Of a DNA stretch of 64,000 nucleotides, positions 43,357-51,979 are shown in pieces. How positions within the stretch are numbered: position 1 is the stretch's first letter; each line of letters begins with the position of its first letter. The position numbers were made by a program, and so were the translations under genes. The DNA is from Bradyrhizobium sp. MOS002 (GTDB lineage: Bacteria; Pseudomonadota; Alphaproteobacteria; Rhizobiales; Xanthobacteraceae): the NCBI RefSeq assembly GCF_003020115.1, contig NZ_PYFX01000024.1:1-64000 (forward strand). Reading direction: 5' to 3'. The notes beneath the pieces are model-generated. The model did no database searches, was not told where the DNA came from, and worked only from the letters and a program-made list of their open reading frames with translations.

Positions 43357-43842
43357 ATGAGCGGCGGATCCGGGCGCGACCAGCACTTCCTCCGCCTTTC
43401 CTTCACGGTCGCCCGCCGTTCCCTCACCCACGGCAACCATCCCTTCGGCTGCATCGTCGTCGACGCCGAAGGCAAGGTCCTGATCGAAGCCGAGAACGGC
43501 TACATGCCGGATCACGACGGCACCGCGCATGCCGAGCGCCTTGCCGCGACGCAGGCCTGCCGCACGCTCGGCCGCGAGGTTCTGGCGAGGGCCACGCTCT
43601 ATTCGTCCGCCGAGCCCTGCGCGATGTGCGCCGGTGCGATCTACTGGGCCGGCATCGGCCGTGTCGTCTATGGCCTCAGCGAACACCGCCTGCGCGGCAT
43701 CACCGGCGATCATCCGGAGAATCCGACGCTCGACCTGCCCTGTCGCGAGGTCTTTGCCAGTGGCCAGCGGCCGACAGAGGTTGCGGGGCCGCTGCTCGAA
43801 GACGAGGCCGAAGCGCTGCACGACGGCGTGTGGACGAAGTAG
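43357..43842 (+). CDS. Nucleobase deaminase, guanine-deaminase-like (CDA fold)
   Basis: The 161-residue zinc deaminase has HAE (catalytic Glu, about residues 59-61) and PCAMCAGAIYW (Zn ligands), the layout of Bacillus-type guanine deaminase GuaD. It would turn guanine to xanthine and so feed the xanthine oxidoreductase encoded further on. Adenosine- or cytosine-type activity is possible. It is the last gene of the set 1 operon; a strong terminator follows. Confidence 0.82.
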   Translation: MSGGSGRDQHFLRLSFTVARRSLTHGNHPFGCIVVDAEGKVLIEAENGYMPDHDGTAHAERLAATQACRTLGREVLARATLYSSAEPCAMCAGAIYWAGIGRVVYGLSEHRLRGITGDHPENPTLDLPCREVFASGQRPTEVAGPLLEDEAEALHDGVWTK

Positions 43843-43916
43843 GCGGCGCCGAGCGGGCCTTGCCCCGCGCTCACCGAAGGGCTGCCTGCCGGTACCCAGC
43901 CCATCCCCCAAACGAA

Positions 43917-43975
43917 GATGACGCCGCGGAGGTTTGACGCGGCGTCATCGTCATTCACCTGAAGAGTGTCAGGTG
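43917..43975. terminator. Bidirectional terminator with two stem-loops
   Basis: GATGACGCCGC (43917-43927) pairs perfectly with GCGGCGTCATC (43939-43949). A second stem pairs CACCTG (43956-43961) with CAGGTG (43970-43975). They sit between convergent stops at 43842 and 43977. Confidence 0.8.
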
Positions 43976-43976
43976 G

Positions 43977-45086
43977 TTAGAACTTCACAGTGATGCCGGA
44001 GTAGAGCGAGGACTCGGTGCAGGATCCGGTGCTCACCTTCGTACCACCGACGAAGGTGGTGCAAGCAAAGGCATTGTTGTGATCAAGGCCGAACTTGTTC
44101 TGCCAGTAGCGATAGGCGACCCAGACGTCGACGAAGTGCGAGTACTTGTCGCCCCAAATCGCCTTCGAGGCATCGAGGGTCAGGCGGATCGGCTCGGAAT
44201 TGAACTCGACCTTGGTCGGATAGACGTTGTTGGCAACGCTGGCGGGAAGCGGCTCGGTGTCGGTGCCCTTCTTGCCGTACCACGCCGCGCGGCCGCTGAT
44301 CGAGAAATACTGCATGTTCTGCGGCAGGAAGCCGAGGTCCATATAGTAGTTGGTTTCGATCGCCCAGGTCGGCTTGAACGACGTGTTGCCGTCGGCAATA
44401 CATGGAGCGGACCAACCGGCGCCGCACTGCGAGAAGGAGTTGTGGTTGGCGAACTCCCAATACACCAGCGGCGCTACGTTGAAGTAGCCCTTATAGGGAA
44501 GGTCGAAGGCGAACTGCAGACCGGCGACAACGTCGCGCTTGGCCGCGCCGAAATACCGGTTCTCCGTGTTGGCGTCCATGCCAACCTCGAACGAGATGTT
44601 ATGCAGCGGGCCCTGGGTGAAGGCCTTGGTGTTGAATATCTCGTTCCAGCCGAAGGTCGAGCGGAAAAGGCCGTAGATTTCGGTCGCGCCGGCACAGCTC
44701 GTGGGCGTCGCTGCGAAGCCTGCAGCCGGCGACACAATCACGCCTGTGGCGGTACACGGGCCGGCAGGATCGTTGTGGTCCGACTTGAACATCGAGATGG
44801 TGAAAAAGTTCGTGCCGTAGGTCCAGGCATCGAAATGGGTGAAGGAGTAGACCTGCTTCGTCGTCTTGGCGTTGATCACGCCGTTGGTGTTGGTGAACGC
44901 ACCAGGCTGCGAGGCATTGAAGATGTAGGAGAAGGTGACGCGGTCGTCGATCACCAGGAAGAACGGAAGGTCAGCCGCCTTCTTGGCGGCCTTGACCGGC
45001 AAGTCGGCTGCTTGAGCCAGGCCACCGGTAGCGAGCGTAGCAAGTGACAGCGCCGCCGCCGCAATTGCCTTCATACGAAACGACAT
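43977..45086 (-). CDS. Tsx-like outer-membrane channel, probable nucleoside porin
   Basis: The 369-residue exported protein has a signal peptide (cut near LAQAAD), alternating aromatic beta-strand patterns (YSFTHFDAWTYGTNFF, ISFEVGMDANTENRYFG, VWVAYRYWQNKFG) and a carboxyl-terminal Phe (SGITVKF), all signs of an outer-membrane beta barrel. The closest family by pattern is Tsx/nucleoside-specific channel-like proteins. Its place between two nucleoside-type ABC operons supports a role in the outer-membrane step of purine uptake. The start at 45086 follows a GGGGG run; the frame is open to 45182. Confidence 0.75.
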   Translation of the reverse strand: MSFRMKAIAAAALSLATLATGGLAQAADLPVKAAKKAADLPFFLVIDDRVTFSYIFNASQPGAFTNTNGVINAKTTKQVYSFTHFDAWTYGTNFFTISMFKSDHNDPAGPCTATGVIVSPAAGFAATPTSCAGATEIYGLFRSTFGWNEIFNTKAFTQGPLHNISFEVGMDANTENRYFGAAKRDVVAGLQFAFDLPYKGYFNVAPLVYWEFANHNSFSQCGAGWSAPCIADGNTSFKPTWAIETNYYMDLGFLPQNMQYFSISGRAAWYGKKGTDTEPLPASVANNVYPTKVEFNSEPIRLTLDASKAIWGDKYSHFVDVWVAYRYWQNKFGLDHNNAFACTTFVGGTKVSTGSCTESSLYSGITVKF

Positions 45087-45640
45087 CCGAATACCCCCAA
45101 GTTTGGACACGTAAAAATGAACGTCCCTTGGGTGCGACACTTGCGCCGATCTCCCGGAGTGAGAAGCCTCAACTTGTTTCAAGGCGTGCCGCTTGTTTGC
45201 ACAGGGCGCCGCGTTTCACCGGCGGATTTGGAAGGCCAACCTCACCGCCACGAAGTCAGGCGGGAGCGGCCATTGCCGGATAATCCCGTTTGATTTCGCT
45301 CGCCTTTTCATGTCGAGCGGACAAGGCAGACACGATGGGCGGGAGCTACTGTCGCGCAGGTCGCAAATGCATACGCGTGATGGCGCGTCTCTGCTCAACT
45401 TCGCATCAAACCTGCATAGCGGGTTCCGATTTGGCTTGAGCCGTCACAAATTTGCAACAGGCGCCACACGCAAGCGGGAGCTTCAAAGGCTGTTCAGGAG
45501 GCAATTGAGGACCATCGCCGCCCAGCGAGAGCAGCGACTCGCCGACACCTCCTGCCTGCCGAAGCGTTGAGCAAGGGATGACGCTTTTTCACACCTTACG
45601 CAGCGGTTCAAACTAGCCCAGTATTGAGGCACTTCACCCC
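45087..45640. other. 554-base region between porin and second transporter operon
   Basis: No supported gene was found. The region should hold the divergent promoters of the porin gene and the second ABC operon. I saw no consensus sigma-54 site for either; a GG-N10-GC match near 45140-45160 on the minus strand is too weak to list. Confidence 0.45.
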
Positions 45641-47230
45641 ATGCAAGCGCATCGGCGAATGTTGGATCCCACGGCTAACAGCCTGCATTCCGGCGAGTCC
45701 CCGCTCCTCAAGACGGTCGGGCTCACCAAGCGCTATGGCGATTTCCTCGCCAACGATGCCATCGACATCGATATCTGGCCAACGGAAATCCACGCGCTGC
45801 TCGGCGAGAACGGCGCCGGCAAGTCGACGCTGGTCAAAGCGATCTACGGGCTGATCCAGCCCAGCGCCGGCCAGATTTTCTGGCGGGGCCAGCCGATCAT
45901 GCTGTCCGGTCCCTCGGAAGCGCGTAGCCGCGGCATCGGCATGGTGTTCCAGCACTTCTCGTTGTTCGACAATCTCACCGTCGCCGAGAACGTCGCGCTC
46001 GGCCTCGACGGGAAAGAATCCTTCAAGGACATGTCGGCGCGGCTTGAGCAGGTGTCGAAGACTTATGGATTGCCGCTCGATCCCAAACGCGAGGTCTGGC
46101 AATTGTCGGTCGGCGAGCGCCAGCGCATCGAGATCGTCCGCGCACTGATGCAGGATCCGCAATTCCTGATCCTTGACGAACCCACCGCGGTGCTGACGCC
46201 ACAGGAAGCCGACCAGCTCTTCGTCGTGCTGGAGCGGCTCAAGGCCGAAGGTCGCGCCGTCCTCTACATCAGCCACAAGCTCGAGGAGGTGAAGCGCCTG
46301 TGTGACACGGCAACGATCCTGCGCGGCGGCAAGAAGGTGGAGACGTGCAATCCCAGGCTTGAGACCGCAGCTTCGCTCGCGCGGATGATGGTCGGCGGCG
46401 AGATCAAGGAAGTGAAGGCGGCCGCCGGCCGGCAGACCACGGTGCCGCGCCTCGTCGTCAACGATCTCTCGCTCGCCCCTGGCGAGGCGCATGGCGTGCG
46501 CCTTGAGCACATCTCGTTCGAGCTGAAAGGCGGCGAGATCCTCGGCATCGCCGGGGTCGCCGGCAACGGACAGGACGAACTGTTCGCCGCGCTGTCCGGC
46601 GAACGCCTGTCGAAGGATCCCGGCACGATCGTGATCGAAGGTCTTGCCGCCGGCCATCTCTCGATCACGCAGCGCCGCAAGCTCGGCGCGGCCTTCGTTC
46701 CCGAGGAGCGGCTAGGCCACGGCACCGCGCCGCGCATGAAGCTTTCGGAGAATGCGCTGCTCACCGGGCACGCCGCCAGCGGCATGGTCCATCACGGCTT
46801 CATCGATACCGCGGCCACTCTGAAGACGGTCGACCGCGCAACCGAGACGTTCGACGTCCGCAAGGCCAAGCGCGATCCCGAAGCCGCATCCCTCTCCGGC
46901 GGCAATTTGCAGAAATTCATCGTAGGACGCGAGATCCTGCGCAATCCCGCGGTGCTGGTGGTGAGCCAGCCGACCTGGGGCGTCGACGCCGGCGCTGCCG
47001 CCGTCATCCGCCAGGCGCTGCTTGATCTCGCAACCGCAGGCGCCGCCGTGCTCGTGACCAGCCAGGACCTCGACGAACTCGCGGAAATCGCCGACCGCAT
47101 CGCCGTGATGTTCCATGGCCATCTGTCTGCGCCGCTCGCCACCAGCGAGGCGACGCGCGAAAAACTCGGCCTGTTGATGGGCGGCAGCACGCTGGAGCCG
47201 AGGGAGGCCGCGCATGCAGTTGGTGCTTGA
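45641..47230 (+). CDS. BMP-type ABC transporter ATPase, two nucleotide-binding domains (set 2)
   Basis: The 529-residue protein has two ABC domains, the first with Walker A GENGAGKSTLVKAIYG, LSVGERQRIEIVRAL and FLILDEPTAVL, the second with degenerate GVAGNGQDEL and SLSGGNLQKFIVGREI. The gene order here (ATPase, permease, permease, binding protein) is the reverse of set 1. ATG 45641 lacks a clear ribosome site; ATG 45659 is possible. The downstream gene overlaps by 17 bases. Confidence 0.92.
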   Translation: MQAHRRMLDPTANSLHSGESPLLKTVGLTKRYGDFLANDAIDIDIWPTEIHALLGENGAGKSTLVKAIYGLIQPSAGQIFWRGQPIMLSGPSEARSRGIGMVFQHFSLFDNLTVAENVALGLDGKESFKDMSARLEQVSKTYGLPLDPKREVWQLSVGERQRIEIVRALMQDPQFLILDEPTAVLTPQEADQLFVVLERLKAEGRAVLYISHKLEEVKRLCDTATILRGGKKVETCNPRLETAASLARMMVGGEIKEVKAAAGRQTTVPRLVVNDLSLAPGEAHGVRLEHISFELKGGEILGIAGVAGNGQDELFAALSGERLSKDPGTIVIEGLAAGHLSITQRRKLGAAFVPEERLGHGTAPRMKLSENALLTGHAASGMVHHGFIDTAATLKTVDRATETFDVRKAKRDPEAASLSGGNLQKFIVGREILRNPAVLVVSQPTWGVDAGAAAVIRQALLDLATAGAAVLVTSQDLDELAEIADRIAVMFHGHLSAPLATSEATREKLGLLMGGSTLEPREAAHAVGA

Positions 47231-48305
47231 GAAGCGCGCCGAGCGCTCCAACACGATCGCGCTGATCTCTCCCCTGATCGCGATCGGCCTCACGATCGTG
47301 ACCATGGTCATCCTGTTCGCGATCCTCGGCAAGAATCCGCTGCTCGCCCTGCACGCCTATTTCATCGCGCCTTTGACCGACAGCTATTCGCTCCAGGAAA
47401 TCGCGGTGAAGGCGACACCGCTGGTGATGATCGCAATCGGACTGTCGCTCTGCTATCTCGCCAATGCCTGGAACATCGGCGCCGAAGGGCAGTTCTTGAT
47501 CGGTGCAGTCGCCGGAAGCTGGATTGCGGTGAAGACGCAGGGCACCGACGCCGGCGTCTGGGCACTGCCGGCCATGCTCGTGCTCGCCGCCGCCGCAGGC
47601 GCGCTCTACGCGCTGATCCCGGCAATCTGCAAGGTGAAGTTCGGCGCCAGTGAGATCCTGACCAGCCTGATGCTGGTCTATGTCGCCGATCTCTTCCTCG
47701 ACTATCTCGTGCGCGGCCCCTGGCGCGATCCGCACGGCTTCAACTTCCCGACCACGGCCGAGTTCGATCCGGTCGCAACGGTGCCGCTGCTGATCGAAGG
47801 CGGCCGGCTGCATCTCGGCTCGATCATCGCCCTTCTCGTCGTCGCTGGCGCGGCGATCCTGCTCGGGCGAACCATCAAGGGATTCGAGATTCGTGTGGTC
47901 GGTGCAGCGCCCCGTGCCGCGCGGTTCGGCGGCTTCAATTCCAACCAGTTGATCATCCTGACCTTCGCCGTCTCGGGCGCGCTGGCCGGCCTCGCCGGGA
48001 TCATCGAGGTCGCGGGTCCGGTCGGGCATCTCCAGCCCGGCATCTCGCCGGGCTACGGTTTTACGGCGATCATCGTCGCCTTTCTCGGTCGGCTGAATCC
48101 CCTTGGAATATTAATTGCAGGCCTTTTTCTCGCATTGACCTTTATCGGCGGCGAGCAGGCGCAGATCGCGATGAAGATCCCGTTGGACGTCACCAAGGTT
48201 TTTCAAGGCATTCTGCTGTTCTACGTGCTCGCCTGCGATTCCCTCATTCTTTACCGCTTCAAGCTGGTCTTCCCGAACCGACAGGTGGCTCGTGGAACTC
48301 ATTGA
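47214..48305 (+). CDS. BMP-type ABC transporter permease (set 2)
   Basis: The 363-residue membrane protein has CYLANAWNIGAEGQFLIGAV and PGYGFTAIIVAFLGRLNPLG, typical of the larger permease of nucleoside importers. GGGAGG lies before its ATG, inside the end of the ATPase gene. It overlaps the next permease by 14 bases. Confidence 0.9.
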   Translation: MQLVLEKRAERSNTIALISPLIAIGLTIVTMVILFAILGKNPLLALHAYFIAPLTDSYSLQEIAVKATPLVMIAIGLSLCYLANAWNIGAEGQFLIGAVAGSWIAVKTQGTDAGVWALPAMLVLAAAAGALYALIPAICKVKFGASEILTSLMLVYVADLFLDYLVRGPWRDPHGFNFPTTAEFDPVATVPLLIEGGRLHLGSIIALLVVAGAAILLGRTIKGFEIRVVGAAPRAARFGGFNSNQLIILTFAVSGALAGLAGIIEVAGPVGHLQPGISPGYGFTAIIVAFLGRLNPLGILIAGLFLALTFIGGEQAQIAMKIPLDVTKVFQGILLFYVLACDSLILYRFKLVFPNRQVARGTH

Positions 48306-49209
48306 GGCCATCATTCTCGCGGTGCTTGCCGCCTCGACGCCGCTCCTGATCGCAGCGACCGGCGAGCTCGTGACCGAGCGATCCGGCGTGCTCAATCTCG
48401 GCGTCGAGGGCATGATGATCGTCGGTGCGGCGTGTGGCTTTGCAGGTGCGTGGCTGACCGGCTCGATCTTCATCGGCGCACTGTTCGGCATCGTCGCCGG
48501 CACGTTGATGTCGCTGGTCTTCGCACTGATGGCGCTCGGGCTTGCGGTCAACCAGGTTGCGACAGGGCTGGCGCTGACCATCCTGGGCGTCGGACTCTCC
48601 GGCCTGATCGGCGCCGGTTTCGTCGGCGAGCGCATCACGCCGGCAGCGCATCTTTACATTCCCGGCCTCACGGACATCCCACTGATCGGCCGCGTGCTGT
48701 TCGGCGAGGACGCCTTCGTCTATTTCTCGCTGGCGCTGGTCGCCGGCATCTGGTGGTTCCTGTACCGCACGCGGCCAGGATTGATCCTGCGCGCCTGCGG
48801 CGACAACCACGTGTCTGCGCATGCACTCGGCTACCCCGTACTGCGGATCCGGACCTTCGCCGTGATGTTCGGGGGCGCCTGCGCCGGGCTTGCCGGCGCT
48901 TATCTGCCGCTCGCCTATACGCCCTTCTTTATTCCCGGCATGACCGCGGGCCGCGGCTGGATCGCACTGGCGCTGGTGGTGTTCTCGTCCTGGCGGCCGG
49001 GCCGCCTCGTGGTCGGCGCGTATCTGTTCGGTGCGGTGACGATCCTGCAGCTGCACGCGCAGGGCTGGGGCGTCGGCATTCCCTCGCAGCTCATGTCGGC
49101 GCTGCCTTACCTTGCGACCGTCATCGTCCTGGTCCTGCTCTCCCGCGCGCGCACGGGCGGATCGACTGCGCCGGCTGCGCTTGGCACCGTGTTCGTGCCT
49201 GACCGCTAG
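48292..49209 (+). CDS. BMP-type ABC transporter permease (set 2), second subunit
   Basis: The 305-residue permease has TGELVTERSGVLNLGVEGMM near its start and GMTAGRGWIALALVVFSSW further on. GTG at 48292 lies within the end of the previous gene. Together the two permeases would form the channel served by the set 2 ATPase. Confidence 0.9.
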   Translation: MELIEAIILAVLAASTPLLIAATGELVTERSGVLNLGVEGMMIVGAACGFAGAWLTGSIFIGALFGIVAGTLMSLVFALMALGLAVNQVATGLALTILGVGLSGLIGAGFVGERITPAAHLYIPGLTDIPLIGRVLFGEDAFVYFSLALVAGIWWFLYRTRPGLILRACGDNHVSAHALGYPVLRIRTFAVMFGGACAGLAGAYLPLAYTPFFIPGMTAGRGWIALALVVFSSWRPGRLVVGAYLFGAVTILQLHAQGWGVGIPSQLMSALPYLATVIVLVLLSRARTGGSTAPAALGTVFVPDR

Positions 49210-49236
49210 CGTTTCATTTCCGCACCGTGCGCGATG

Positions 49237-49251
49237 GGGCGCGCACATTGC
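49237..49251 (+). promoter_or_regulatory. Weak sigma-54-like site before the set 2 binding-protein gene
   Basis: GGGCGC-GCACA-TTGC keeps the invariant GG and GC at the right spacing and a perfect TTGC, but the -24 element deviates at two bases. It lies 37 bases before the start codon. It would allow extra expression of the binding protein, which transporters usually need in excess. Confidence 0.4.
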
Positions 49252-49287
49252 GGATCGTGGCTTTCCCCTGATGTTTGGAGATTGATG

Positions 49288-50364
49288 ATGAGGAAATCAC
49301 TTCTTGCGCTGGCTGCCGGGCTCTTGCTTGCCGGGAGCGTTAGTGCAGCCTCCGCCGCCGACAAGCTGAAAGTCGGATTTATCTACCTCGGCCCGGTTGG
49401 TGACCTCGGCTGGACCTATCAGCATGAGCTGGCACGCCAGGCGCTGGTGAAGGAGCTCGGCGACAAGATCGAGACCACCTTTCTCGAAAACGTGCCTGAA
49501 GGCCCCGACGCCGAGCGCTCCATCGAGCAGCTCGTCCGCGCCGGCAACAAGCTGATCTTCACCACCTCGTTCGGCTACATGGATCCGACGCTGAAGGTCG
49601 CAAAGAAATATCCGAACGTGCATTTCGAGCACGCGACCGGATACAAGCGCAACCCGAACATGTCGACCTATTCGGCCAAATGGTACCAGGGCCGCTACAT
49701 CCAGGGCCTGATTGCGGCCAAGATGTCGAAGTCCGGAGTGCTCGGCTATATCGGCTCGTTCCCGATTCCCGAGGTCGTCTCCGGCATCAACGCGACGATC
49801 CTCGCCGCGCAGACCATCAACCCGAACATCAAGGTCAAGATCATCTGGGCCAACACCTGGTTCGACCCGGGCAAGGAGGCCGACGCCGCCAAGGCGCTGA
49901 TCGACCAGGGCGCCGATGTGATCATGCAGCACACGGATTCGCCCGCTGCGATGCAGATTGCCAGCGAACGCGGCAAGCTCGCCTTTGGCCAGGATTCCGA
50001 GATGATCAAGTTCGGGCCCAAGACGCAGCTGACCTCGATCCTCGATACCTGGGGTCCCTACTACATCGCCCGCGTCAAGGCCGAGCTCGACGGAACCTGG
50101 AAATCCGAGGACAGCTGGGGCGGCCTCGACAGCCATATGTTCGCGATGGCGCCCTACACCAACATGCCCGACGACGTGAAGAAGATCGCCGAGGATGCCC
50201 AGGCCGCGATCACCGCGGGCAAGCTGCATCCGTTCAAGTGCCCGGTCGTTGGGCAGGACGGCAAGCCTGTCGAGTGCAAGGGCGGCGCCAATCTCGACGA
50301 CGGCCAGATTCTCGGGATGAATTTCTACGTGAAGGGCATCGACGACAAGCTGCCGGGCAAGTAG
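49288..50364 (+). CDS. BMP-family ABC transporter substrate-binding protein (set 2)
   Basis: The 358-residue protein has a signal peptide (MRKSLLALAAGLLLAGSVSA, cut near ASAAD) and the PnrA/BMP fold: LKVGFIYLGPVGDLGWTYQH, FTTSFGYMDPTLKV and GADVIMQHTDSPA. It would bind a nucleoside or nucleobase in the periplasm. TTTGGAG suits ATG 49288; ATG 49285 is the adjacent alternative. A 78-base gap with a possible own promoter separates it from the permeases. A terminator follows. Confidence 0.9.
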   Translation: MRKSLLALAAGLLLAGSVSAASAADKLKVGFIYLGPVGDLGWTYQHELARQALVKELGDKIETTFLENVPEGPDAERSIEQLVRAGNKLIFTTSFGYMDPTLKVAKKYPNVHFEHATGYKRNPNMSTYSAKWYQGRYIQGLIAAKMSKSGVLGYIGSFPIPEVVSGINATILAAQTINPNIKVKIIWANTWFDPGKEADAAKALIDQGADVIMQHTDSPAAMQIASERGKLAFGQDSEMIKFGPKTQLTSILDTWGPYYIARVKAELDGTWKSEDSWGGLDSHMFAMAPYTNMPDDVKKIAEDAQAAITAGKLHPFKCPVVGQDGKPVECKGGANLDDGQILGMNFYVKGIDDKLPGK

Positions 50365-50413
50365 CACGCTTCTTGCTTTGTCTAAATCACCTGCTCCTCC
50401 CGGAACAGGTTCG

Positions 50414-50467
50414 GAGGGGGTGGCCAGAAGCACCCGGCACTTGTGGTCGCCCCCTCTTTCTATTTTT
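50414..50467 (+). terminator. Terminator of the set 2 transporter operon
   Basis: GAGGGGG (50414-50420) pairs with CCCCCTC (50450-50456), followed by TTTCTATTTTT. It lies between the binding-protein gene and the convergent deaminase gene at 50477. Confidence 0.8.
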
Positions 50468-50476
50468 GCCTGGATA

Positions 50477-51826
50477 TTATCCGGCCTGCATGGCCCGCGC
50501 CGCCGAACTGTGGCGGCGGATGAGGTCTGCCACATCAAGGCCGGGGATCGCGCCGTCGATCACCACCCATTTACCTGCCACCATCACCCTGTCAGCCCGA
50601 TGCGCCCCGCACAGCACCAGTGCGGCCAGGGGATCGCCATGGCCGGAAAAGCGTAGCTCGTCGAGCCGGAACAGCGCGAGATCGGCCGCCTTGCCGACAG
50701 CGATCTCGCCGAGTTCCGGCCGGCCGACGCAGGCCGCCGAGCCCTTCGTGGCCCAGCGCAGCGCATCCTTGTGACTGACCTTCGTCACGCCGTAGCGCGC
50801 CCGTTGCAGCAGGAACGCAGCCCGCACCTCCTGCATCAGGTTCGATCCGTCGTTCGAGGCCGAGCCATCGACACCGATGCCGATGCCGACACCGGCCTCC
50901 TCCATCTCGCAGACCGGGCAGCAGCCGGAGGCCAGGAGCTGATTGCTGCAGGCGCAATGACTGATCGTCGTCTTCGCCTTGCCGAGCCGCTTCATCTCGT
51001 CCGCGTTGAAGAAGATGCCATGGGCGAGCCACGTCCGCGCATTGAGCCAGCCGCATTGCTCGAGATAGTCGAGCGGACGGCAGCCATACATCTCCTGGCA
51101 GAATTTGTTCTCGTCCTCGGTCTCGGCGAGATGAGTATGCAGGCGCAGGTCGAGCTTGTCGGCGAGATCGGCTGTCGCACGCATCAGGGACGTCGTCACC
51201 GAGAAGGGCGAGCAAGGCGCGAGCGCGATCTGCACCATCGCATCCGCACCGCGCTGGTGATGCCTGGCGACCACGCGCGCGCTGTCTGCGAGGATGGTGT
51301 CCTCATCCTGCACGACGCTATCGGGCGGCAGACCGCCGTCGCGCTGCGACAGGTTCATCGAGCCGCGCGTGAGCAGCACACGCACGCCGAGCCGCTTTGC
51401 GACGTCGACCTCGATATCGACGGACTCCTCGAGCCCTGCCGGAAATACATAGTGATGATCCGTCGTGGTGGTGCAGCCCGACAGCAGCAGCTCGGACATC
51501 GCCACGGTGACGCTGAGCTCGAGCGCATCCGGCGTCAGCTTCGCCCACACCGGATAGAGCGCCTGGAGCCAGGGAAACAGCTCGCGGTCCATCGCCGCGG
51601 GTAGCGCCCGTGTCAGGGTCTGGTAGAAATGATGATGGGTGTTGATGAGGCCCGGCAGCACGACGTGGTCGCCAGCGTCGAACACCGCGATGTCAGCGGT
51701 TGTGGGCGCAGCGCCGGCCGGCACGAGCTCGACGATCCGGCCGCCTTTCACCACGATCCCGCGCTCGGCGCCATCGGCGAGGATAGCCAGGGGATCCCTG
51801 ATCCAGATCGGCTTTGCGTCGCTCAT
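50477..51826 (-). CDS. 8-oxoguanine deaminase (amidohydrolase superfamily)
   Basis: The 449-residue metal-dependent amidohydrolase has the HxH motif His64-His-His66 in INTHHHFYQTLTRA, a THLAETEDE strand and an IGVDGSASND metal-ligand segment. The sequence around AMDRELFPWLQALYPVWA fits 8-oxoguanine deaminase, which makes urate from 8-oxoguanine; the SsnA/TrzN relatives share the fold. It is divergent from the molybdenum hydroxylase genes, and E. coli ssnA likewise lies beside ygfM-xdhD. GAGGAGGAG precedes the ATG at 51826. Confidence 0.85.
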   Translation of the reverse strand: MSDAKPIWIRDPLAILADGAERGIVVKGGRIVELVPAGAAPTTADIAVFDAGDHVVLPGLINTHHHFYQTLTRALPAAMDRELFPWLQALYPVWAKLTPDALELSVTVAMSELLLSGCTTTTDHHYVFPAGLEESVDIEVDVAKRLGVRVLLTRGSMNLSQRDGGLPPDSVVQDEDTILADSARVVARHHQRGADAMVQIALAPCSPFSVTTSLMRATADLADKLDLRLHTHLAETEDENKFCQEMYGCRPLDYLEQCGWLNARTWLAHGIFFNADEMKRLGKAKTTISHCACSNQLLASGCCPVCEMEEAGVGIGIGVDGSASNDGSNLMQEVRAAFLLQRARYGVTKVSHKDALRWATKGSAACVGRPELGEIAVGKAADLALFRLDELRFSGHGDPLAALVLCGAHRADRVMVAGKWVVIDGAIPGLDVADLIRRHSSAARAMQAG

Positions 51827-51862
51827 GAATCTGCTCCTCCTCACATTCGCTGACGAAAGGCC

Positions 51863-51878
51863 TGCAAGGCGGGTGCCG
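51863..51878 (-). promoter_or_regulatory. Sigma-54 promoter of the 8-oxoguanine deaminase gene
   Basis: On the minus strand CGGCAC-CCGCC-TTGCA matches the -24/-12 consensus except for the first base. Transcription would start about 25 bases before the ATG at 51826. A second sigma-54 site pointing the other way lies 39 bases away at 51917. Confidence 0.7.
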
Positions 51879-51916
51879 GTCTGATTACGTTTTTGCTGCG
51901 ACTTGTTGTTGCGACT

Positions 51917-51932
51917 TGGCGCCCGTCTTGCA
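51917..51932 (+). promoter_or_regulatory. Sigma-54 promoter of the molybdenum hydroxylase operon
   Basis: TGGCGC-CCGTC-TTGCA keeps the invariant GG and GC and differs from consensus by one base in the -24 element. It lies 48 bases upstream of the FAD-subunit ATG at 51980. Together with the opposing site it makes a divergent sigma-54 promoter pair inside a 153-base gap, so one upstream activator may serve both. Confidence 0.75.
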
Positions 51933-51979
51933 AGACTTTCTCCTGGCTCGATTCACTCGTTGGAAGCGTTGGCGTCGCC

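Noticed and set aside
45087..45330. GG-N10-GC on the minus strand as a sigma-54 promoter for the porin gene
   Set aside because: Only the invariant bases match; the flanks do not fit and such matches are frequent by chance.
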